A stretch of 7,832 bases of DNA from NCBI GenBank assembly GCA_937896265.1, contig CALBMD010000334.1:1-7832 (forward strand), read 5' to 3'. A program made the translations under genes and the position numbers. Position 1 is the stretch's first letter. Each line of letters starts with the position of its first letter. Of this stretch, positions 1 through 6,759 are shown piece by piece. The notes under the pieces were generated by a model. It did not search any database. It had not been told where the DNA came from and was given only the letters and a program-made list of their open reading frames with translations. This DNA is from an uncultured Pseudomonadota bacterium. GTDB taxonomy: Bacteria > Bdellovibrionota_B > Oligoflexia > Oligoflexales > Bog-1112.

Positions 1-9
1 ATAGGTCTA

Positions 10-972
10 GTGGAAATTGATTTCACATATTTCGAGAAGTTAAAAACAGTTTCTTGGCGAAAGCTCCTGGTCACCTTTGCCATAGCTTTTGCTCTAGCAA
101 GCATGCTTGCCGTTGCTTCTTCTTGGCTTATTATGCCCCTAGCCACCAAAGATGTAAAAATATCCAAAATTTCTGTCGTCAAACTTGAGAAAGAGAGAGC
201 CACCCTTGACGACGGGCGGATTAAAACCATAGTCTCTCGTAATATCTTTAATATCGAAGGCAAAACGGGCGACGATAAAGATAGAAAAAATGACCCTGCT
301 GTCGAAAATATTATTGTCAAATCAACACTGCCTTTTACTCTCATGGGCACTATCTTTTCTGGCGACCCTTTCTCAGGTATCGCTCTCATTAAAGATAATA
401 CCAGCAGTAGTCTTAATAGCTTCTTTGTCGGCGACAAATTAGGCTCTGAAGCTCGCGTCCTTGAGATACATCGAGAAAAAATCATCCTACAAGTAGCCGA
501 TCATAAAGAATTCATGGTGGTTGAATCCGCTGAATTAGCAAGAAAAAGCCGACGAAAACAACAAAAGACAGAAGGCAAAGAGACAAAATCTGGCTATGCT
601 CTCGAGCCTCCTCCAGACACATACAAGGAAGAGGGATTTGAACGCAGCGGCAACAGCATGGTGGTATCATCTGATTTTAGGCGCAAGATTTTGACAACTG
701 ACTTTGCCAAAGTGTTGCAAGATGCGAAGGCAGAACCTTACCTTGTTGGTAATGAGTTAGCGGGCTTTCGGCTAACGAAAATCCGTCAAGACTCCATTTA
801 TCAAAAAGCAGGTTTGCAAAACGGCGATGTTGTGAAAGAAATTAACGGCGTTTCCTTAGTAGATACTGGGCAAGCTATTAAGTTGCTTAATTCCCTGCGA
901 GGCGAAAACGAAATCAGTGTTCGCTTAGAAAGAGACGGAGCAACAGTAACAATGAATATGCAGATTAAGTAG
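10..972 (+). CDS. gspC: Type II secretion inner-membrane connector GspC, copy 1 (PDZ type)
   Basis: GspC is a bitopic inner-membrane protein that links the inner-membrane platform to the outer-membrane secretin. Seen in the 320-residue product: a short cytoplasmic N-terminus, one hydrophobic segment at about 19-43, the HR-domain entry motif SRNIFNIEG at 76-84, an HR-like beta-rich region at about 105-172 (LPFTLMGTI, then FFVGDKL), a basic linker at 178-194, and a C-terminal PDZ domain at about 230-318 with the hallmark AGLQNGDVVKEING stretch at 267-280. There are no cysteines. The start is a GTG with only a weak AGGT 3 nt upstream. The frame stays open to the first base of the window, so the true start could lie further upstream, although a transmembrane segment beginning near residue 19 fits a complete GspC. 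The gene lies 3 nt before a second gspC. The GspC family call is firm; which secretin copy it pairs with is inferred. Confidence 0.9.
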   Translation: MEIDFTYFEKLKTVSWRKLLVTFAIAFALASMLAVASSWLIMPLATKDVKISKISVVKLEKERATLDDGRIKTIVSRNIFNIEGKTGDDKDRKNDPAVENIIVKSTLPFTLMGTIFSGDPFSGIALIKDNTSSSLNSFFVGDKLGSEARVLEIHREKIILQVADHKEFMVVESAELARKSRRKQQKTEGKETKSGYALEPPPDTYKEEGFERSGNSMVVSSDFRRKILTTDFAKVLQDAKAEPYLVGNELAGFRLTKIRQDSIYQKAGLQNGDVVKEINGVSLVDTGQAIKLLNSLRGENEISVRLERDGATVTMNMQIK

Positions 973-975
973 GCA

Positions 976-1965
976 ATGGATAAACGTATCCTAAAAATCA
1001 TCGCAACGATCAAGGCCTTCATTCAGAAGCACCTTACAGAAGAACGTAAGGCTATTCTGCTTGCTCTTACTATTAGCTTAGGCTCTGCCTACGCTGCTGC
1101 TACTCTTGTTGTTACTGTCGCAACTCCCATCATTGTAAGTCGCATTATGGCCATTCCGGTTATGCCACGGGTGTCAAATAATGTCGCACCTACACTTAGA
1201 GATCGCCCAAACTACCGCACCCTTCAAAAAGATATCCTTGCTCGTAATATTTTCAACGCTGAGGGAACCTATCCCAAAGAAGAAGACCAAGAGCAAGGAC
1301 AAGCAGAACCACAGGCTTTTGCAGATGTTAACGCTCCCTGTACCCCAAGCAAGTTACCCTTAACCTTAGTAGGCACTATTGTTTTGGGAGACGCCTCATT
1401 ATCTATGTGCACCATCAAAGAAAAAGAGGTTGATGAAGTAGACGTCTACCGTATCGGCGATCGATTGATCAGCAATGATAAAATTAGCATCCATGACATT
1501 TTACGCAACAAAGTTATTTTTAATAACAACGGCCACCGCGAGTGTGTTGAAGTCGAGTTAGTACCCCCTGAACGCCGCGATGTGGCTTACGACACTTCCC
1601 TAAAAACAGCCAAGCCTGATAACAGCGTTATAGAAAATCCTGTTGTCTATTTGCAAGCAAGTTGGGTGCAATCAGAGTTGGGAGATGGTTTTGAGAAAGT
1701 CATCAATTCCTCTCGCTTAGTTCCTAATGCATTAGATGACGGCAAGATTAATGGGTATAAGATATTTTCGATTCGCAAAGGATCACTCTATGACAAAGTA
1801 GGGCTTCAGGATGGGGATGTGGTAACAAAGGTGAATGAAACAGTAATCGATATTGAGCATGGCTTTGCCCTCCATCAAGCATTCTTAGACGATTGGGATA
1901 TTTCCATTCAAGTATTACGTCAAGGAAAAACACCCCTGACACTCAAAGTCAGCGTAAAGAAATAA
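976..1965 (+). CDS. gspC: Type II secretion inner-membrane connector GspC, copy 2 (PDZ type, cysteine-containing HR)
   Basis: This is a paralogue of the preceding gene with the same layout in 329 residues: a cytoplasmic N-terminus of about 26 residues, a transmembrane segment at about 27-55, the motif ARNIFNAEG at 89-97, an HR region at about 127-195 (LPLTLVGTI, YRIGDRL), and a PDZ domain at about 235-327 (VGLQDGDVVTKVNE at 275-288). Unlike copy 1 it has three cysteines, at 122, 145 and 190, all in or bordering the HR region that in known systems contacts the GspD N0 domain. An acidic, Gln-rich spacer (about 101-113) precedes the HR. The ATG lies 3 nt after the copy 1 stop, with no good Shine-Dalgarno, so translation is probably coupled. 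The next gene starts 1 nt after its stop. The family call is strong. A role as a specialised partner of the adjacent short secretin is inference. Confidence 0.88.
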   Translation: MDKRILKIIATIKAFIQKHLTEERKAILLALTISLGSAYAAATLVVTVATPIIVSRIMAIPVMPRVSNNVAPTLRDRPNYRTLQKDILARNIFNAEGTYPKEEDQEQGQAEPQAFADVNAPCTPSKLPLTLVGTIVLGDASLSMCTIKEKEVDEVDVYRIGDRLISNDKISIHDILRNKVIFNNNGHRECVEVELVPPERRDVAYDTSLKTAKPDNSVIENPVVYLQASWVQSELGDGFEKVINSSRLVPNALDDGKINGYKIFSIRKGSLYDKVGLQDGDVVTKVNETVIDIEHGFALHQAFLDDWDISIQVLRQGKTPLTLKVSVKK

Positions 1966-1966
1966 C

Positions 1967-3889
1967 ATGCTTCGACTGTGGTTTCTAATTTGTTTGACAC
2001 TCTTACCAGGTTTGTCCTTTGCTCAAAACGAGACGCCAAACGACAACCTGGTCGACATGAATTTTTCAAGAGAAATCTCAGTCAGCGCTCTTGCTGAGTG
2101 GGTGTCGCGTCGTACAGGTAAAAATATTTTAGCCGATCAAAGCGCTAATGCTTCTGTGCGTATCATCTGCCCTAAGCTGGTTAATAAAGATCTTGCCTAC
2201 GAAATCTTCCTTGCAGCCATTGAGCAAGTTGGTTTTAGTGCTGTCACAACCGGACCAGTCACCAAAATAATGAAGAGCAAGCAAGCCAAGGGTAGCAACT
2301 CAGCTGTCTACTATGGCAACGACTATAAAGCGAATCAAAATGAAATTATCACGCTTGTTTTACCTCTTGTTCATCTAAACGCTAATCAGATTCGTCTTGA
2401 TCTAATGAAATTTAATAGCAGTGCCTCTATTATTAGCCATCCAGCAAGCAACTCACTTATTATTACGGATAATGGCTATGATGTGCAAAAGATTCTTAAG
2501 ATTATCCGAGTGCTGGATGTCAAAACACAGCAATCAGAATTTAAGATCGCTCATCTACGCTACCGTGATGCCAAAGAGGTAATAAACCTCCTCACGCAAG
2601 TGCTCAAAAAAGAGCCTGGCTCCCTCCAGTACCAAGATATTGAGAAAGCGATCTATGATCAACGTACTAATTCTATTTTCATCTACGGCAATAAAAAGTT
2701 TGTTGAGCACGCGATGTGGTTCATTCGTAAAATCGACGCCCTCGAACACGACCATCAAAATACGAATACCGTCCGCATCATGCCCATCTACTTTTCTCGG
2801 GCAGAGAAGATTGCTGCAACACTAAAAGCAATCCCTAACTTGTCAAAATACGAGAAAAGAACCATTCCTATCGATTTTGACGCTGACACAAACTCCTTGC
2901 TCATTGCTGCCGATCCCCTCGACTACAAGCACATTGCAAGCTTAGTCCACAAACTTGACGTCAAGCGGACACAAGTGCTGATAGAGAGCATTTTTTTGGA
3001 GGTTAAAGCCGGCAATAACTTCACCTACGGCACTTCTGCGTTAGGAGGAGTAGCTTCTGGTAAAAACAAAACTATTATCGGCTGGGAAGCTGGCTCTGTA
3101 GCGCCTATTGCCATGCAACCAAGCGCTGCTGGCACCCCCAGTGATCAACAAATTAAAGCTATCTCTAGCTCATTTAAAGATCTATCCGTCGGTGTCTTTG
3201 CTAAAGAGATTGAACTTGGCAATGGCATTAAAGTCACCCCTGGTGCTTTGATAAATATGCTGCGAGTAGACGACTTTAGTCGGACATTATCAAAACCCGT
3301 TATTTTCGGCAGCGAAAACGAAGAGGCGTCTATATCGATAGGCCAAACTATCTTATACAGCAGCAGCGAAACAAATAATGCTGGCCTCACTGATACCACA
3401 ACACAGAAAGAAAAAATCGACCTTACCATGACAGTTAAACCAAAGGTAAACTCAAGCACAACCGTAAGTCTTGATCTTGATCTTAGTTTCAATTTGCTCG
3501 GTGGTTTTCAAAATGGCTTACCAGAGATCGCTAGCCGACAAACCAAGCAAACCGTTGTTCTCTCTAACGGTCAAACTGCCGTATTAAGTGGGTTACGAAG
3601 CCATGCTTCTTACAAAGAGCAAAAAAAGGTTCCCATCCTTGGCGACATTCCTATTCTTGGCGCCTTGTTTTCTAGCCGAGAAAACCGCACAATCGAGTCT
3701 TATGTTCTAATTTTTTTAACTCCCCATATCGTGCTAAATCCAAAAGATTTAGACGCCGTTTTTGAGAAGAAACTAACTGAGCTAAACGCCTTTTCACTAC
3801 AATTTCTCCACGAAGACCTTAAAGCTGATCCAATCCTTTCCGATAACAAACGTATCAACAGAAGTTTTAAGTACAGCGAAGACCTCTAG
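1967..3889 (+). CDS. gspD: Type II secretion secretin GspD, copy 1 (short form)
   Basis: This 640-residue outer-membrane secretin subunit has a Sec signal peptide (hydrophobic 3-17, likely cleavage after SFA at 17-19) with no lipobox. Domains in order are N0 at about 28-105, N1 at 125-186, N2 at 190-260, N3 at 268-335, and the C-domain that forms the channel at about 337-588. The secretin signature VPILGDIPILGALF is at 555-568 and the TPHIV end at 585-589; a tail of about 50 residues follows. The four N domains and the gspC neighbours point to type II secretion rather than pilus PilQ. Compared with the next gene it lacks the Pro-rich linker, the Gly/Ser loop in N3 and the long C-terminal tail, and mature Cys68 lies in N0. 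The conserved Thr-X-X-Asn stretch of the C-domain is altered (442-453). The ATG follows the gspC stop by 1 nt, with only a weak Shine-Dalgarno. No frameshift or internal stop is present, so it looks functional. Confidence 0.92.
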   Translation: MLRLWFLICLTLLPGLSFAQNETPNDNLVDMNFSREISVSALAEWVSRRTGKNILADQSANASVRIICPKLVNKDLAYEIFLAAIEQVGFSAVTTGPVTKIMKSKQAKGSNSAVYYGNDYKANQNEIITLVLPLVHLNANQIRLDLMKFNSSASIISHPASNSLIITDNGYDVQKILKIIRVLDVKTQQSEFKIAHLRYRDAKEVINLLTQVLKKEPGSLQYQDIEKAIYDQRTNSIFIYGNKKFVEHAMWFIRKIDALEHDHQNTNTVRIMPIYFSRAEKIAATLKAIPNLSKYEKRTIPIDFDADTNSLLIAADPLDYKHIASLVHKLDVKRTQVLIESIFLEVKAGNNFTYGTSALGGVASGKNKTIIGWEAGSVAPIAMQPSAAGTPSDQQIKAISSSFKDLSVGVFAKEIELGNGIKVTPGALINMLRVDDFSRTLSKPVIFGSENEEASISIGQTILYSSSETNNAGLTDTTTQKEKIDLTMTVKPKVNSSTTVSLDLDLSFNLLGGFQNGLPEIASRQTKQTVVLSNGQTAVLSGLRSHASYKEQKKVPILGDIPILGALFSSRENRTIESYVLIFLTPHIVLNPKDLDAVFEKKLTELNAFSLQFLHEDLKADPILSDNKRINRSFKYSEDL

Positions 3890-3948
3890 CTTATTTAAGG
3901 CGATTTTGTTACAACGTGAAGCTTGATTTCAGTAAGGTAGCTGTTCAC

Positions 3949-3960
3949 GAAAGGTAAGGA
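3949..3960 (+). promoter_or_regulatory. Ribosome binding region of gspD copy 2
   Basis: GAAAGGT (3949-3955) sits 7 nt before the ATG at 3963 and a second AAGGA (3956-3960) sits 2 nt before it. The first is the better-spaced Shine-Dalgarno. It supports the ATG at 3963, which is directly followed by a good signal peptide. The rest of the 73-nt gap after gspD copy 1 (3890-3962) shows no convincing promoter or rho-independent terminator, so read-through from upstream is likely. Confidence 0.6.
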
Positions 3961-3962
3961 TC

Positions 3963-6710
3963 ATGAAGAGACACCAAGCAAAGTGGCAAACCTGCATCGC
4001 TCTCACAGGTATTAATTTTGTGATTGTATTAGCAAGTCAGAGCCTCTTCGCCGCAGCGATTAAAGAACAACCGAAGATGGCAACACCTTTGCCAGCTGAT
4101 CAAACAAAGCCAGCAACCCCTACAGACAATGTCCTAGGTCCAGCTCCTGAAACAAAGGCACCTGACCCTGTAGTTCCTGCTGTCCCAGAAGCTAAACCAA
4201 GCGATAACAAGAAAACCCAAACACCGCCACCAAAGGTTTTGCCAAAGGCATCACCCGCTGTTATGCAAGATACAGCCAATCGGGCAAAAAATGCCCCTAA
4301 AGCACCAAGCAAGATTGCTCCAGATCCAAAATCACCAGTGACACCGCAAGACGATGAAGACGATCCATCACCGGTGCCAGTAGCAACTATGAAAATTGAA
4401 GAAAGCGAAGCTCAAAAAGGAGCATCAGCTGTTCCTGCAGGGCGTGACTTGGTGAACATGGATTTCCCTGAGCTCACTGACATCAAAGATATCATCAAAG
4501 CCGTTGCTCTCTGGACGGGACGCAACGTGATTTTAGACCGCAACGTTACTGGCAAGATTCAGATCATTTCACCTAAGCGCGTAACTAAAGAGGAAGCCTA
4601 TCAAGCCTTCCTATCTGCGTTGAACATGCTCAACCTAACAACAGTTGAGACAGGTCGCGTCATCAAGATTATGAAGGTACGCAATGCTGTAAAGGGCAAC
4701 CTGCGCACTTTCGTTGGCTCAGGTTGGGCACCACGCACTGATGAAATTATTACTCAAATTGTACCTCTTAAGTATATTGACTCAAAACAAATTCAGACAA
4801 CGCTCTCACGCATTGTCTCCTCAAGCTCAATGATTGCTTATCAGCCAACCAATACGTTGATTATTAGCGATTCTGGTTACAAGGTGCGACGAGTTCTAGA
4901 GATTTTGGAACTGCTTGATGTTAAGACACAGCAGCCTAAAGTCATAATTGTTCCTATCAAATACTCCGATCCACAGGTCATTGCTAAGCAGGTTAACGAG
5001 ATCCTTAAGTCGCCAGCTGGAGGACTAAAAGGTGGAGCGCAAGGTTACAACGCATTTAAGATCCTAACTGACGAGCGCTCAAACTCTGTTATCATCTTTG
5101 GACCACCACGCACGATCAAAGATGTCCGCACGCTAGTCAAAAAGTTTGACATCAAAATTGATGACCCAGCAACACAAGCCACTATTCATGTACGCCCACT
5201 TGATTATGCTGAAGCAAAGAAGTTGGCAACAACCCTATCTTCTTTAGCAGCTGGTGGCTCAAAAGGTGGCTCACATCGCCCATCTAGCGCTGGTTCTAGT
5301 GGTGGCCGCAGTAGTGATGCCGCTATTGTCTCTGATCTCGGCGATGGGGTAAAGATAACCGCTGATGAAACAACCAACTCGCTTTTAATCACAGGTTCAC
5401 GCACAGCTTATGAAGCGTTTAACTCCATCATTCGTAAACTCGATACTCGCCGCAGCCAAGTGTTTATCGAAGCAGACATCTTAGACCTCAATAATGAAGA
5501 CGGCTATGTCTTTGGCACCTCTATTTTTGGCGGCGGCCCAAGCGGTAACAACAAGATGATTGGCGGTTGGGAAGCTTCCAAGATGGCTCCTCTAGTCGTT
5601 GGTCAAGCAACAGCTCAATCTGGGACAGGGATTTCACAAACCAACATTCAAGGAATTGCCGATTCATTTAAAGAAAACATGACGGTAGGTATCCTCTCTG
5701 GCAAAAGCTTCAAGCTCCCTGGCATCGCTCAAGAAATCACCCCAGGGTTATTGATCGACATGGTGAAAACGGATTCTAATACGAAGATCATTTCTTCACC
5801 GCACATCTTAACTGCCAATAATGCCGAGGCAACCATGGCAGTAGGGCAAACGATATTGTTCCAATCAGCTAGCCAAGCAAATGCTGTGACAGGAACGGTG
5901 GTGCCCAAGGTAGAAAAGGAAAAAGTTGATATGACTTTAACCTTGAAGCCTAACGTCAGTTATTCTGACTACATCACCATCGACTTCTCACTGGAACAAA
6001 ACACTGTTGCTAATATTTCACAAGGTGGCTTACCACAGCTTGCAACTAAGAAAACAAAGCAGATTGTAACAGTGAAAAACGGCCAGACTATCGTTGTTTC
6101 TGGGTTAGTCAGCAATACTGAACAAGAGGAGCATAAAAAGATGCCTCTTTTAGGTGATATCCCTATCATTGGGCGCTTGTTTAGCAACACAAGAAAGACT
6201 AACCGACGTTCTAACTTGGTCATATTCCTCACCCCTCATATTGTACACGGTGCCGCCGACTTGGCAGCGATTTATAAAGCCAAGCTTGAAGAGCGTGACC
6301 AGTTCTTTACTGGTACCTTTGGCAGTTCTAGCAAAAACGATGACTTCTACTCTCAGCTACCGACAGTAAAGGATGGTGACTACCGTCCAACAGAGATTGA
6401 TAAGGCCGAAGAAAAACGCATGAAAGAAGAGCGTGAGACCACTTTGAAGCAAATTGGCCTCCTTGAAGAGACTCCAGAAGATAAAGAAAAGCGCGCTGCC
6501 GAAGGAGCTGGCTTGCAAGAAATTGAAACATCGGTGCCCTCTTCCATAGCTCCTACAGAGTTTGAAGGCGGCGGTGGCGGCGGCGGTACTATTTATAATG
6601 ATGACTTTGATAAAGGGGATTCACCCGCTTTAGATGAGCCTATTCACGACGATAGACCAGCACCAGAGAGTCCAGAGCCACGGCACCCTGATGATGATTC
6701 TGACGACTAG
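3963..6710 (+). CDS. gspD: Type II secretion secretin GspD, copy 2 (long form)
   Basis: This 915-residue secretin is longer than typical GspD proteins (about 650-700 residues). Seen: a signal peptide at 1-31 (basic KRHQAK, hydrophobic 11-29, cleavage near FAAA at 29-32); a Pro/Ala/Lys-rich, probably disordered linker at about 36-160; N0 at 162-238; N1 at 259-320; N2 at 325-397; N3 at 405-495 with a Gly/Ser-rich loop at 430-453; and a C-domain at about 497-761. The signature MPLLGDIPIIGRLF is at 727-740 and TPHIV at 757-761. A tail of about 150 residues follows, with a charged, possibly coiled-coil stretch (809-846), seven glycines (869-875) and an Asp-rich end (910-915). The conserved ILTANNAEA stretch (615-623) is intact, unlike copy 1. 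The only cysteine is in the signal peptide. Known role: a multimeric outer-membrane channel for folded periplasmic proteins. It is probably the main secretin of the cluster (inference). No pilotin gene is visible. Confidence 0.93.
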   Translation: MKRHQAKWQTCIALTGINFVIVLASQSLFAAAIKEQPKMATPLPADQTKPATPTDNVLGPAPETKAPDPVVPAVPEAKPSDNKKTQTPPPKVLPKASPAVMQDTANRAKNAPKAPSKIAPDPKSPVTPQDDEDDPSPVPVATMKIEESEAQKGASAVPAGRDLVNMDFPELTDIKDIIKAVALWTGRNVILDRNVTGKIQIISPKRVTKEEAYQAFLSALNMLNLTTVETGRVIKIMKVRNAVKGNLRTFVGSGWAPRTDEIITQIVPLKYIDSKQIQTTLSRIVSSSSMIAYQPTNTLIISDSGYKVRRVLEILELLDVKTQQPKVIIVPIKYSDPQVIAKQVNEILKSPAGGLKGGAQGYNAFKILTDERSNSVIIFGPPRTIKDVRTLVKKFDIKIDDPATQATIHVRPLDYAEAKKLATTLSSLAAGGSKGGSHRPSSAGSSGGRSSDAAIVSDLGDGVKITADETTNSLLITGSRTAYEAFNSIIRKLDTRRSQVFIEADILDLNNEDGYVFGTSIFGGGPSGNNKMIGGWEASKMAPLVVGQATAQSGTGISQTNIQGIADSFKENMTVGILSGKSFKLPGIAQEITPGLLIDMVKTDSNTKIISSPHILTANNAEATMAVGQTILFQSASQANAVTGTVVPKVEKEKVDMTLTLKPNVSYSDYITIDFSLEQNTVANISQGGLPQLATKKTKQIVTVKNGQTIVVSGLVSNTEQEEHKKMPLLGDIPIIGRLFSNTRKTNRRSNLVIFLTPHIVHGAADLAAIYKAKLEERDQFFTGTFGSSSKNDDFYSQLPTVKDGDYRPTEIDKAEEKRMKEERETTLKQIGLLEETPEDKEKRAAEGAGLQEIETSVPSSIAPTEFEGGGGGGGTIYNDDFDKGDSPALDEPIHDDRPAPESPEPRHPDDDSDD
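6567..6587 (+). repeat. Seven-codon glycine tract in the GspD copy 2 tail
   Basis: Seven consecutive GGN codons (GGC and GGT) encode Gly869-Gly875 in the disordered C-terminal tail of the long secretin. The run is flanked by acidic sequence. It is a short, potentially length-variable coding tract; the mixed codons argue against a very recent slippage expansion. Confidence 0.7.
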
Positions 6711-6713
6711 TCC

Positions 6714-6742
6714 TAGAAACCAAGATTGCCATGCGGTATAAT
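6714..6742 (+). promoter_or_regulatory. Possible internal sigma70-type promoter before gspE
   Basis: A perfect TATAAT at 6737-6742 lies 17 bp downstream of TAGAAA (6714-6719), which matches 4 of 6 bases of the TTGACA consensus. It is in the 49-nt gap between gspD copy 2 and gspE. The predicted start point near 6749 would give a leader of only about 11 nt and would cut into the ribosome binding site, which weakens the case. It could be chance in an AT-rich gap. Confidence 0.3.
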
Positions 6743-6746
6743 AGAT

Positions 6747-6754
6747 AAAGGAGG
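6747..6754 (+). promoter_or_regulatory. Strong Shine-Dalgarno of gspE
   Basis: AAAGGAGG ends 5 nt before the ATG at 6760. It is the strongest ribosome binding site in the window and fixes the gspE start. The upstream ATG at 6731 is in another frame. Confidence 0.8.
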
Positions 6755-6759
6755 TTGGC

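Noticed and set aside
3145..3492. 115-codon open frame on the - strand inside gspD copy 1
   Set aside because: It lies opposite the conserved secretin domain, has no recognisable product and is a shadow of that gene's codon bias.
1967..3889. GspD copy 1 as a pilus (PilQ) or type III secretin
   Set aside because: It has the four N0-N3 domains of GspD, lacks AMIN domains, is closely similar in layout to the neighbouring GspD and directly follows gspC.
1967..3889. GspD copy 1 as a decaying pseudogene
   Set aside because: The frame is intact with a signal peptide and all domains through the secretin signature; divergence is local.
5969..6232. 87-codon open frame on the - strand inside gspD copy 2
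   Set aside because: It lies opposite the most conserved part of the secretin signature, with no ribosome site or family resemblance.
6707..6716. CTAGTCCTAG inverted repeat at the gspD copy 2 stop, as a possible terminator
   Set aside because: A 4-bp stem with a 2-nt loop and no following T-run is too small to be a rho-independent terminator.
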